From positions 248,001 through 312,000 of the forward strand of contig JAPWAE010000001.1 of NCBI GenBank assembly GCA_041432705.1: a stretch of DNA of 64,000 nt, read 5' to 3'. The translations under genes and the position numbers were made by a program. A model generated the notes under the pieces. That model made no database searches. It was not told the DNA's origin and worked only from the letters and a program-made list of their open reading frames with translations. Each line of letters opens with the position of its first letter. Position 1 is the stretch's first letter. Origin of the DNA: Pauljensenia sp018375675. GTDB lineage: Bacteria > Actinomycetota > Actinomycetes > Actinomycetales > Actinomycetaceae. This document shows, piece by piece, positions 50,431 to 59,250 of the stretch.

Positions 50431-52446
50431 GTGGCAGATCCCTCGACGTACCGACCCCGCACGGGAGACATCCCGACCTCGCCGGGCGTCTACCGATTCT
50501 CAGATCCGCAGGGCCGCGTCATCTACGTCGGCAAGGCCAAAAACCTGCGCAATCGCCTCACCAACTACTTCCAGGACCTGGCGAACCTGCATCCGCGCAC
50601 CCAGCAGATGGTGACGACCGCGAGCGCCGTGCAGTGGACCGTCGTGCGTTCCGAGGTCGAGGCCCTGACCCTGGAGTTCACGTGGATTAAGGAATTCAAT
50701 CCGCGTTTCAACGTCATGTTTAAGGACGACAAGTCCTACCCCTACCTGGCGGTGTCGATGGGGGAGCGCTTTCCCCGCGTGCAGGTGACGCGCGAACGTA
50801 AGCGCGCCGGGTCGCGGTACTTCGGCCCGTACACGCAGGTGTGGGCGATCCGCGAGACCATCGATCAGCTGCTGCGCGTCTTCCCGATGCGCTCGTGTTC
50901 GGCGGGTGTGTTTCAGCGTGCGAAGGCTCAGGGGCGCCCCTGCCTGCTCGGGTACATCGACAAGTGTGCGGCCCCGTGCGTGGGTCGTATCTCGATGGAA
51001 GAACATCGGGAGCTCGCGGAGGGGCTGTGCGAGTTCATGGAGGGGCGCACGGGCCCGGTGATCCGTGACCTTGAGGAGCAGATGCGCCAGGCCTCGATGG
51101 AGCTGAACTTCGAGCGCGCGGCGAAGCTGCGTGATGACGTCAAGGCGCTGCGGACTGTGCTGGAGCGCAACGCGGTCGTGCTCGACGATGGGTCGGACGC
51201 GGACGTGTTCTCACTCGTCAGCGATGACTTGGATGCCGCGGTGCACGTCTTCCACGTGCGCGGCGGACGCATCCGAGGAACGCGCGGCTGGGTCATCGAA
51301 CGCGTGGACGGCGCAGACGACGCAGCGCTCATGGCTCGCCTCCTCGAGCAGGTGTACTCCTCGGCATCGCCGGACGAGGCCGGGGCCGGGAAGGCTGCGA
51401 AGGTGGCGGCCGTAAGCGTGGACGACGTTGCGCACACACCGACCTCGGCGATCCCTCGCGAGGTGCTTGTTTCCGTCGAGCCGGAGGAGGGGGAGACCAT
51501 CGCGCGCTGGCTGGCCGAGATCCGCGGCGCGTCCGTCTCAGTGCACGTGCCCAAGCGCGGCCCGAAGGCCCAGATCATGGACACGGTCACGGAGAATGCC
51601 CGACAAGCCCTCGCGCTGCACCGCACGAAGCGCGCGGGAGACATTACGGCGCGCTCGAAGGCACTCGAGCAGCTCGCGGAAAACCTCGTCCTGCCGGGCG
51701 CGCCCCTGCGCATCGAGTGCTACGACGTGTCGCACACGGGCGGGGAGAACCAGGTTGCCTCGATGGTTGTGTTCGAGGACGGCATGCCGCGCAAGGACGC
51801 CTACCGCACCTACAACATCCGCGGCGAGGACGGAAACGGAACCCCCGACGACACGAGCGCGATGAACGAGGTTCTCACGCGCCGCTTCTCACGGCTCCTC
51901 GCTGAGGAGGCCGGCGTCGACGGAGAGGACGAAGACGGCGTCGCCTACGCCTCCGGCCCGATCGACGCGATGACGGGACGCCCCAAGCGTTTCTCCTACC
52001 GGCCCGACCTTGTCGTCGTGGACGGCGGCCTACCCCAGGTCAACGCCGCACGCGCCGCTCTGGACGCGGTGGGCGCGGACGTACCCGTCGTGGGTCTGGC
52101 TAAGCGCCTCGAAGAGGTGTGGATCCCCGGCGACGACTTCCCGCTCATCCTCCCGCGCACGTCGGAGGCTCTGTACCTCCTGCAGTATCTGCGCGACGAG
52201 TCCCACCGCTTCGCGATCACGAAGCACCGCAAGCGTCGGTCGAAGGCCCAGCGCCGCTCGGTCCTCGACTCCATCCCAGGGCTTGGACCCGCGCGTCAGG
52301 CCGCGCTGCTCAAGCATTTCGGCTCTGTGAAGCGGATTCGAGAGGCCACGCCCGAGCAGATTGCCGAGGTCAAGGGCGTGGGACTCGGCCTTGCGCGCAC
52401 GATCCGCGATAGGCTAGCGACATCGTCGAGGGAGGATACACCATGA
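50431..52446 (+). CDS. uvrC: Excinuclease ABC subunit C
   Basis: 671 residues. The N-terminal GIY-YIG nuclease is at 19-45 (GVYRF, VIYVGKAKNLRNR). The UVR domain around 210-245 contacts UvrB (MELNFERAAKLRDDVKAL). The RNase H-like nuclease domain has IECYDVSHTGGENQVASMVVFEDG and LVVVDGGLPQV. The C-terminus has helix-hairpin-helix motifs (SIPGLGPARQAALLKHFG). It makes both incisions. Around 312-325 it has a linker with DEAGAG, encoded by the repeated 12-mer. It overlaps purT by 4 bases. Confidence 0.97.
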   Translation: MADPSTYRPRTGDIPTSPGVYRFSDPQGRVIYVGKAKNLRNRLTNYFQDLANLHPRTQQMVTTASAVQWTVVRSEVEALTLEFTWIKEFNPRFNVMFKDDKSYPYLAVSMGERFPRVQVTRERKRAGSRYFGPYTQVWAIRETIDQLLRVFPMRSCSAGVFQRAKAQGRPCLLGYIDKCAAPCVGRISMEEHRELAEGLCEFMEGRTGPVIRDLEEQMRQASMELNFERAAKLRDDVKALRTVLERNAVVLDDGSDADVFSLVSDDLDAAVHVFHVRGGRIRGTRGWVIERVDGADDAALMARLLEQVYSSASPDEAGAGKAAKVAAVSVDDVAHTPTSAIPREVLVSVEPEEGETIARWLAEIRGASVSVHVPKRGPKAQIMDTVTENARQALALHRTKRAGDITARSKALEQLAENLVLPGAPLRIECYDVSHTGGENQVASMVVFEDGMPRKDAYRTYNIRGEDGNGTPDDTSAMNEVLTRRFSRLLAEEAGVDGEDEDGVAYASGPIDAMTGRPKRFSYRPDLVVVDGGLPQVNAARAALDAVGADVPVVGLAKRLEEVWIPGDDFPLILPRTSEALYLLQYLRDESHRFAITKHRKRRSKAQRRSVLDSIPGLGPARQAALLKHFGSVKRIREATPEQIAEVKGVGLGLARTIRDRLATSSREDTP

Positions 52447-53666
52447 CAACGACGCTTCCCGTGCCGCTGCCGGCACGCGTGCTGCTGCTGGGATCGGGCG
52501 AACTCGGTAAGGAAGTCGTGATCGCCCTGCAACGCTACGGATGTACCGTGATCGCCTGCGACTCCTATTCCAACGCCCCCGCCATGCAGGTCGCGGACGA
52601 ATCCCGCGTCTTTGACATGAGTGACCCGCAGGCTCTGCGCGAGGTGCTCGACAGCGTCGACGTTGACCTCATTGTTCCCGAGGTCGAGGCCATCGCGACA
52701 GACGAGCTGAGCGCCTATGAAGCGCGCGGCGTGCGCGTCGTCCCCAACGCCTTTGCCGTCCAGGCGACGATGGATCGTCAACGCATCCGCAACCTTGCCG
52801 CGTCCCTGCCCGGGGTGCGCACATCGGCCTTCCGCTTCGCGCGCAGCGAGGCCGAGCTGGCCGCGGCTCTTGACGAGGTCGGTTACCCCGCTTTCGTCAA
52901 GCCCACGATGTCCTCCTCCGGGCACGGCCAGTCCCGCGTGACGGGACCCGAGCAGGCCGCCTCTGCCTGGGCACACGCCGAGGAAGACGCGCGTGCGACG
53001 ACCGGCGTCGTCATTGTCGAAGAGGGCGTTGACTTCGACTACGAGATCACGCTGCTCACCGTGCGCTCCTGGGACGCAGCTTCGGGCAACGTTACGACGA
53101 GCTTCTGCGCTCCGATTGGTCACCGCCAGGAGGGCGGCGACTACGTCGAATCCTGGCAGCCCATGGCCATGAGCGAGGCTGCCCTCGAGGGTGCGCGACA
53201 GATGGCCAAGGCCGTGACCGACGCCCTGGCTGAGGCCGGAAACGGCCCGTGTCTCGGCATCTTCGGCGTCGAATTCTTTGTGAAGGGCGACGACGTATGG
53301 TTCTCCGAGCTCTCGCCCCGCCCCCACGACACCGGCATGGTCACGATGGTGACTCAAGCCCAGTCCGAGTTTGAGCTGCACGCACGCGCCATCCTCGGCC
53401 TGCCCGTCTCGACCGCCCAGACTACCCCGGGCGCGTCGGCGGTCATCAAGTCGACGAGCGCCGTCGATGTCCCCGTCTACAACGGTGTTGCTCGCGCCCT
53501 CGAATCCGCCGACCTCGTGCGCATCTTCGGCAAGCCGGTGAGCCGTGCCGGCAGGCGCGTCGGTGTCGTTGCCACCACCGCGAGCACGCCGAAGGAAGCG
53601 CGAGTCATCGCCAGGCGCGCCGCCGCCGGCATCACGATCGACGACGCCTCCGCACCTTCCGCCTAA
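52443..53666 (+). CDS. purT: Formate-dependent phosphoribosylglycinamide formyltransferase
   Basis: 407 residues, ATP-grasp. The N-terminus RVLLLGSGELGKEVVIALQR, the KPTMSSSGHGQS loop and the ELSPRPHDTGMVT metal site identify PurT. It formylates GAR using formate and ATP in purine synthesis. ATG 52443 overlaps the uvrC stop (ATGA). Its insertion between uvrC and rapZ is unusual, since those are normally adjacent or near each other in actinobacteria. Confidence 0.95.
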   Translation: MTTTLPVPLPARVLLLGSGELGKEVVIALQRYGCTVIACDSYSNAPAMQVADESRVFDMSDPQALREVLDSVDVDLIVPEVEAIATDELSAYEARGVRVVPNAFAVQATMDRQRIRNLAASLPGVRTSAFRFARSEAELAAALDEVGYPAFVKPTMSSSGHGQSRVTGPEQAASAWAHAEEDARATTGVVIVEEGVDFDYEITLLTVRSWDAASGNVTTSFCAPIGHRQEGGDYVESWQPMAMSEAALEGARQMAKAVTDALAEAGNGPCLGIFGVEFFVKGDDVWFSELSPRPHDTGMVTMVTQAQSEFELHARAILGLPVSTAQTTPGASAVIKSTSAVDVPVYNGVARALESADLVRIFGKPVSRAGRRVGVVATTASTPKEARVIARRAAAGITIDDASAPSA

Positions 53667-53708
53667 CAGCTCCCATCACCCGACCAGCCGACCCGTCAGG
53701 AGGACGCC

Positions 53709-54704
53709 ATGCCCGACCACACACCCACGGACGCTCACGACGCAGACGAGGCCCAGGCCTCGTCGATGAACGAGGAGAACCCTCCCACGGTCCCCGAGGG
53801 CATCGCTGTGCGCGACATGATGCGCGTCAAGTACGAGCCGCGCGCCTCCAACGAGGTTCTCATCATCACCGGCTACTCGGGAGCGGGCCGCACCGGCGCC
53901 GCCCGCGCACTCGAAGACCTTGACTGGTACGTCGTCGACAACCTGCCGCCGACGATGCTGCCCGCCCTCGTCGGCATGATGTCGAACGATCCGGCTGCGG
54001 GCGTGCACCGCCTGGCTGTCGGCGTGGACGTGCGCTCGCGTACCTTCTTCCGCACGCTCGATGCCACGCTCGAACAGCTCAAGGGCGCGGGCATCGCCTA
54101 TCGTGTCATCTTCCTCGAGGCCAGCCCTGAGACACTGGTGCGTCGCTACGAATCCAACCGCCGCCCGCATCCCCTCCAGGGCGCCGGCACCCTCATGGAC
54201 GGTATCAAGGCCGAGATGCGCCTGCTCGCGCCCCTGCGTCGCGCCGCCGATGAGGTCATCGACACTTCCACGATGAGTGTCCACGATCTGACGAGGCGCA
54301 TCCGCGACATCGTGGCAGGGGAGGAGCGCCCCCTGCAGGTCACCGTCGAATCCTTCGGCTTCAAGCACGGACTCCCGCTCGACGCCGATCACGTCGTTGA
54401 CGTGCGCTTCTTGAAGAACCCGTACTGGGTTGACGAGCTGCGCCACCTGACCGGCAAGGACCAGGCGGTCGCGGACTACGTGCTCTCCCAGCCGGGCGCG
54501 CGCGATTTTGCTCTCGGATATGCCGACCTTCTCGCCCCCATGCTCAGCGGCTATCTGGCAGAATTGAAGCCATTCGTCACGATTGCCGTCGGGTGCACGG
54601 GCGGAAAGCACCGCTCCGTCGCATCTTCCGAGGCCATCGCCGAACGCCTGCGCTCACACGGATACACGGTTCGCGTGATGCACCGTGACATTGGGAGAGA
54701 CTGA
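53709..54704 (+). CDS. rapZ: RNase adapter protein RapZ / nucleotide-binding YvcJ family
   Basis: 331 residues. The P-loop GYSGAGRT (55-62) has Arg where the classic motif has Lys, a change also found in other actinobacterial members. DWYVVDNLPPTMLP, EASPETLVRRYESNRRPHPL and the C-terminal GCTGGKHRSV are family marks. About 45 N-terminal residues are an acidic extension. In E. coli RapZ guides RNase E to a small RNA; in actinobacteria the role is unclear. The stop overlaps the yvcK start by one base, the usual rapZ-yvcK-whiA order. Confidence 0.94.
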   Translation: MPDHTPTDAHDADEAQASSMNEENPPTVPEGIAVRDMMRVKYEPRASNEVLIITGYSGAGRTGAARALEDLDWYVVDNLPPTMLPALVGMMSNDPAAGVHRLAVGVDVRSRTFFRTLDATLEQLKGAGIAYRVIFLEASPETLVRRYESNRRPHPLQGAGTLMDGIKAEMRLLAPLRRAADEVIDTSTMSVHDLTRRIRDIVAGEERPLQVTVESFGFKHGLPLDADHVVDVRFLKNPYWVDELRHLTGKDQAVADYVLSQPGARDFALGYADLLAPMLSGYLAELKPFVTIAVGCTGGKHRSVASSEAIAERLRSHGYTVRVMHRDIGRD

Positions 54705-55708
54705 TGCCCTATCTTGATGCAGCCGGCTGGGTTCAACGTGGAGAATCCGGCCAAAACATCGTCGCCCTCGGCGGCGGACACGGCCTGTCCGCAACCCTGC
54801 GGGCGCTGCGCCACATCACCCGCGCGCTGACGGCTGTTGTGACCGTCGCCGACGATGGTGGTAGCTCCGGCCGACTACGCCAGGAGATGCCGATCCTGCC
54901 TCCCGGCGACCTGCGCATGGCGCTGGCCTCTCTCTGCGAGGAATCCGAGTGGGGGCTGACCTGGCGCGACGTCATGCAGCTGCGCCTCGACACGACCGGC
55001 CCGCTCAACGGGCATGCCCTCGGCAACCTGCTGATCTCCGGCCTGTGGCAGCTCCTCGACGATCCCGTCGAAGGTCTCGACTGGGTCGGTCGTCTCCTCG
55101 GTGCACAGGGACGCGTCCTGCCCATGTCGTCGACGCCGATCGACATCGAGGCGGATATGAACGACGGCGGTCGGCGATACGTCGTGTCCGGTCAATCCAA
55201 GGTCGCTGTCGCCCCGGGCACCGTCGAGCACGTGCGCATTACGCCCGAGGCGCCCGAGGTGCCCTCCGCGGTCACCGAAGCGATCTCCGAGGCCGACTGG
55301 GTCGTCCTGGGGCCCGGCTCCTGGTACACCTCCGTGATCCCGCACCTGCTGGTCCCCGAGATTAACCGTGCGCTTGCCACGACCGACGCCCACCGCGCAC
55401 TCGTCCTCAACCTGGCGCGTCAGCGCGGTGAAACCGATCTCATGTCGACCGCCGACCACGTGCGTGTTCTGCGCGAGTACGCACCCATGCTCAAGCTCGA
55501 TGTGGTGGTCGCGGATCCGACGGCCTGCGACGATATTGACGACCTGATCGTGGCCGCCGAAGAACTTGGCGCGCGCGTCCTGTTGCGGCAGGTGCGCACG
55601 GGTGATGGAGCCCCGCATCACGACCCGCTGCGCCTCGCCGCGGCGCTGCGTGACGCATTTGACGGCTTCCTTGGTGAGGTCGGACAGCCCGAAACGTGGT
55701 TACCTTAG
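54704..55708 (+). CDS. yvcK: Gluconeogenesis factor YvcK/CofD-like family protein
   Basis: 334 residues. The nucleotide-binding start VALGGGHGLSATLRALR and TVADDGGSSGRLRQEM are family hallmarks; LGPGSWYTSVIPHLLVP is the third. In Bacillus YvcK is needed for growth on gluconeogenic carbon and for cell shape; in mycobacteria the homologue CuvA acts in cell wall synthesis. It lies between rapZ and whiA, the standard cluster. ATG 54704 overlaps the rapZ stop (TGATG). Confidence 0.95.
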   Translation: MPYLDAAGWVQRGESGQNIVALGGGHGLSATLRALRHITRALTAVVTVADDGGSSGRLRQEMPILPPGDLRMALASLCEESEWGLTWRDVMQLRLDTTGPLNGHALGNLLISGLWQLLDDPVEGLDWVGRLLGAQGRVLPMSSTPIDIEADMNDGGRRYVVSGQSKVAVAPGTVEHVRITPEAPEVPSAVTEAISEADWVVLGPGSWYTSVIPHLLVPEINRALATTDAHRALVLNLARQRGETDLMSTADHVRVLREYAPMLKLDVVVADPTACDDIDDLIVAAEELGARVLLRQVRTGDGAPHHDPLRLAAALRDAFDGFLGEVGQPETWLP

Positions 55709-55753
55709 AACCTGTTGCCTGCTGACAAACGACATGACATATCTGGAGAAGCC

Positions 55754-56737
55754 GTGTCCCTGACATCTGACATGAAGGACGAGCTGGCGCGCGCCGTCGT
55801 TACGACGCCGTCCGAGGTCGCCGCCGAAGTGAGCGCGACGCTGCGTTTCGCTGGAGGCCTGCACCTCGTGGGCGGGCGCATCCTCGTTGAGGCCGAGCTT
55901 GACTCGCCCGTGGCCGCGCGTCGCCTGCGCACCTACCTGCAGGCGCTGTATAACGCTGAGTCCTCTGTCGTCGTGGTGTCCGGTTCTTCCCTGCGACGTG
56001 GCAAGCGCTATGTCGTGCGTGTCGTCCACAAGGCCGACGAGCTTGCGCGCCTCACGGGCCTTGTCGACTCCCTGCGGCGCCCCGTTCGTGGCCTGCCGCC
56101 CGTGCTCGTCGCCTCCGGCACCGCTGAGGCCGCGGCTATCTGGCGCGGCGCCTTCCTCGCGCGCGGCTCGCTCATGGAACCCGGCCGCTCTTCCTCGCTT
56201 GAGATCACGTGCCCCGGTCCCGAGGTAGCTCTCGCGATGGTCGGCTGCGCACGCAAGCTCGGTGCTGCCGCCCGCTCGAAAGAGGTGCGTGGCACCGACC
56301 GCGTGTCCGTCCGTGATTCGGACGCGATCGGCACGCTGATCTCTGCCATGGGTGCCCCCCAGACCTTCGAGGCGTGGCAGGAGAGGCGCGAACGTCGCGA
56401 GGCCCGAGGCAGTGCCAACCGACTGGCTAACTTTGACGACGCGAACCTGCGCCGCTCCGCCCGCGCGGCCGTCGCCGCGGGGGCCCGCGTCGAACGCGCC
56501 TTCGAGATCCTCGGAGACGACGTCCCCGCCCACCTGCTCGAGGCCGGCACTCTGCGTCTGCAGTACAAGCAGGCGTCCCTTGAAGAGCTCGGCAAGCACA
56601 CGAATCCGCCTCTTACCAAGGATGCCGTCGCGGGGCGTATCCGCCGCCTTCTGGCTCTCGCCGATAAGGTCGCGCACGAACGCGGCATTCCGGACACGGA
56701 ATCTGCGCTCACCCTCGACATGCTCGAGGAGGACTGA
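55754..56737 (+). CDS. whiA: Sporulation/division regulator WhiA
   Basis: 327 residues. An N-terminal LAGLIDADG-like fold (SLTSDMKDELARAVV, FLARGSLMEPGRSSSLEI) is followed by a C-terminal helix-turn-helix (LRLQYKQASLEELGKHTNPPLTKDAVAGRIRRLL). WhiA controls sporulation septation in Streptomyces and is kept in non-sporulating actinobacteria. GTG 55754 matches family starts (ALT..VKDELA); TTG 55715 is less likely. The 45-base gap to yvcK has no hairpin. Confidence 0.95.
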   Translation: MSLTSDMKDELARAVVTTPSEVAAEVSATLRFAGGLHLVGGRILVEAELDSPVAARRLRTYLQALYNAESSVVVVSGSSLRRGKRYVVRVVHKADELARLTGLVDSLRRPVRGLPPVLVASGTAEAAAIWRGAFLARGSLMEPGRSSSLEITCPGPEVALAMVGCARKLGAAARSKEVRGTDRVSVRDSDAIGTLISAMGAPQTFEAWQERRERREARGSANRLANFDDANLRRSARAAVAAGARVERAFEILGDDVPAHLLEAGTLRLQYKQASLEELGKHTNPPLTKDAVAGRIRRLLALADKVAHERGIPDTESALTLDMLEED

Positions 56738-56807
56738 GGTCCCTGATTCCTGCCGCTTCGTCTCAATCCAAACGAGAATTACCCCACGTGCGGATTTTCT
56801 AATTGGA

Positions 56808-56838
56808 TTGTGACTGAGTCCGCTTTTGGGTGTAGATT
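56808..56838 (+). promoter_or_regulatory. Candidate promoter for gap
   Basis: TTGTGA (56808-56813), 19 bases, TAGATT (56833-56838). The resulting leader of about 95 bases contains a 7-bp hairpin CCGCAGA-CA-TCTGCGG (56853-56868). The spacer is longer than ideal. Confidence 0.4.
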
Positions 56839-56941
56839 AGGAACTGCTGGAACCGCAGACATCTGCGGGCCGGGCAGGTAACCCGCAGGCCCGGTTGCAT
56901 CGAATACCGTGTCCCGTGTGGGCACGAGCAGGAGGAACATA

Positions 56942-57949
56942 GTGACCACCCGCGTTGGCATCAACGGCTTCGGCCGCATCGGCCGTAACTTCTTCCGCGC
57001 TGCCCTCGAGCAGGGCGCGGATATCGAGATCGTCGCCGTTAACGACCTCACCGACAACAAGACCCTCGCTCACCTGCTGAAGTACGACTCGATCACGGGT
57101 CGCTTCCAGGGCGAGGTCTCCTACGACGACGAGGGCATCATCGTCGACGGCAAGCACATCAAGGTTCTCGCGCAGCGTAACCCCGCCGACCTGCCCTGGG
57201 GCGATCTCGGCGTTGAGGTTGTCGTTGAGTCGACCGGCTTCTTCACCGATGGCGAGAAGGCCAAGGCTCACCTCGAGGGTGGCGCCAAGAAGGTCGTCAT
57301 CTCCGCTCCCGCGAAGAACGTCGACGGCACCTTCGTCATGGGCGTGAACGAGGCTGACTACGACAACGCCACGATGAACATCGTGTCGAACGCCTCCTGC
57401 ACGACCAACTGCCTCGCCCCCCTCGCCAAGGTTCTCGAGGAGAACTTCGGCATTGAGCGCGGCATCATGACCACCATCCACTCCTACACGGGTGACCAGC
57501 GCGTCCTCGACGCCCCCCACTCGGATCTGCGTCGCGCCCGCGCCGCGGCCCTGAACATGATCCCCACCAAGACCGGTGCTGCCCAGGCTGTTGCCCTGGT
57601 TCTGCCCGCGCTCGAGGGCAAGTTCGATGGCCTCGCCGTCCGCGTCCCCACCCCGACCGGCTCCCTGACCGACCTCACCTTCATCGCGAAGAACGAGGTT
57701 TCCGTCGAGGCCGTCAAGGCTGCCGTGAAGGCCGCCGCCGAGGGTGAGCTCAAGGGTGTTCTGAAGTACACCGAGGATCCGATCGTCTCCACCGACATCG
57801 TGGGCGACCCGCACACCTCGATCTTCGACGCCACCGAGACCAAGGTCATCGGCAACCTCGTCAAGGTCCTGTCCTGGTACGACAACGAGTGGGGCTACTC
57901 GAACGCTCTCGTTCGCCTCACCGCCCTCATCGGCTCCAAGCTCGCCTGA
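56942..57949 (+). CDS. gap: Glyceraldehyde-3-phosphate dehydrogenase, type I
   Basis: 335 residues. The NAD-binding start is RVGINGFGRIGRNFFRA; catalytic Cys153 is in SNASCTTNCLAP, with the partner His in TTIHSYTGDQR. The AGGAGG ribosome site 7 bases before GTG 56942 sets the start. It oxidises GAP to 1,3-bisphosphoglycerate. It leads a gap-pgk-tpiA glycolytic cluster. Confidence 0.97.
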   Translation: MTTRVGINGFGRIGRNFFRAALEQGADIEIVAVNDLTDNKTLAHLLKYDSITGRFQGEVSYDDEGIIVDGKHIKVLAQRNPADLPWGDLGVEVVVESTGFFTDGEKAKAHLEGGAKKVVISAPAKNVDGTFVMGVNEADYDNATMNIVSNASCTTNCLAPLAKVLEENFGIERGIMTTIHSYTGDQRVLDAPHSDLRRARAAALNMIPTKTGAAQAVALVLPALEGKFDGLAVRVPTPTGSLTDLTFIAKNEVSVEAVKAAVKAAAEGELKGVLKYTEDPIVSTDIVGDPHTSIFDATETKVIGNLVKVLSWYDNEWGYSNALVRLTALIGSKLA

Positions 57950-57984
57950 GCACACAGCTGATACACCAGCCATGAGCTGATCAG

Positions 57985-58020
57985 CGAGATGCCCGTGCAC
58001 GCTCGTGCACGGGCATCTCG
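57985..58020 (+). terminator. Perfect 16-bp hairpin between gap and pgk
   Basis: CGAGATGCCCGTGCAC (57985-58000), loop GCTC, exact complement 58005-58020, no T-run. It may be a partial terminator or an mRNA-processing/stability element that sets gap above pgk expression. Confidence 0.65.
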
Positions 58021-58056
58021 TACATCGCCACCGCCTTCAGACCGAAAGGACTCCTC

Positions 58057-59247
58057 GTGAGGACCATCTCCACCCTGGGCGACCTGCGCGGCAAGCGCGT
58101 CCTCGTCCGCTCCGACTTCAACGTTCCGCTCAAGGACGGCGTCATCACCGACGACGGCCGTATCCGCGCGGCGCTGCCGACCCTCAAGACCCTCACCGAC
58201 GCCGGTGCCAAGGTTGTCATCATGGCCCACCTCGGCCGCCCCAAGGGTCAGGTCGATCCCGCTTTCTCGCTGGCCCCCGTCGCCACGCGCCTCGCCGAGC
58301 TGTCCGGCGTGAAGGTCACGCTGGCCTCCGACGTCGTGGGCCCGTCGGCCACCGAGACCGTCGCCGCCCTGGGTGAGGGCGAGATCGCCCTGCTCGAGAA
58401 CGTCCGTTTCGATCCCCGTGAGACCTCCAAGGTTGACGAGGAGCGCGAAGAGCTCGCCCGCGAGTACGCCAAGCTCGGCGACGCTTTCGTCTCCGACGGC
58501 TTCGGTGTCGTCCACCGCAAGCAGGCCTCCGTCTACGACATCGCCAAGCTGCTGCCCTCGGCGGCCGGCCTGCTCGTCCTCAAGGAGATCGAGTCCCTGT
58601 CCAAGGTCACCGGAGACCCCGAGCGCCCCTACGGCGTCGTCCTCGGCGGCTCCAAGGTCTCCGACAAGCTCGGCGTCATCGCCAACCTGCTGAAGAAGGC
58701 TGACATGCTCTTCATCGGCGGCGGTATGGTCTTCACCTTCCTGGCCGCACAGGGCTACTCGGTGGGCAAGTCCCTCCTCGAGGAAGACCAGATTGAGACC
58801 GTCAAGGGCTACATCGCTGAGGCCGCCGAGCGCGGCGTCGACCTGGTGCTGCCCGTCGACGTCATCGTCGCCCCCGAGTTCGCGGCCGACGCGCCCGCGA
58901 CCGTCGTGAAGGTCGACGCGATCCCCGACGACCAGATGGGACTGGACATCGGCCCCGAGTCCGCAAAGCTCTTCGCCGAGAAGCTGGCAACCGCGAAGAC
59001 CGTGGCCTGGAACGGCCCCATGGGCGTCTTCGAATTCGACGCCTTCGCCGGCGGTACGCGCGCCGTCGCCGAGGCCCTCTCCAAGGGCTCCATGTTCTCC
59101 GTCATCGGCGGTGGCGACTCCGCCGCGGCCGTGCGCCTGCTCGGCTTCGACGAGAACACCTTCTCCCACATTTCCACTGGTGGTGGCGCCTCCCTCGAGC
59201 TCCTCGAGGGCAAGGTTCTGCCCGGTATCGCAGTTCTGGAGGACTGA
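58057..59247 (+). CDS. pgk: Phosphoglycerate kinase
   Basis: 396 residues. VLVRSDFNVPLKDG (substrate site), GRPKG and the C-terminal WNGPMGVFE and GGGDSAAAV nucleotide sites are clear. It makes ATP from 1,3-bisphosphoglycerate. GTG 58057 follows GAAAGGA. Three bases separate it from tpiA. Confidence 0.97.
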   Translation: MRTISTLGDLRGKRVLVRSDFNVPLKDGVITDDGRIRAALPTLKTLTDAGAKVVIMAHLGRPKGQVDPAFSLAPVATRLAELSGVKVTLASDVVGPSATETVAALGEGEIALLENVRFDPRETSKVDEEREELAREYAKLGDAFVSDGFGVVHRKQASVYDIAKLLPSAAGLLVLKEIESLSKVTGDPERPYGVVLGGSKVSDKLGVIANLLKKADMLFIGGGMVFTFLAAQGYSVGKSLLEEDQIETVKGYIAEAAERGVDLVLPVDVIVAPEFAADAPATVVKVDAIPDDQMGLDIGPESAKLFAEKLATAKTVAWNGPMGVFEFDAFAGGTRAVAEALSKGSMFSVIGGGDSAAAVRLLGFDENTFSHISTGGGASLELLEGKVLPGIAVLED

Positions 59248-59250
59248 CTC

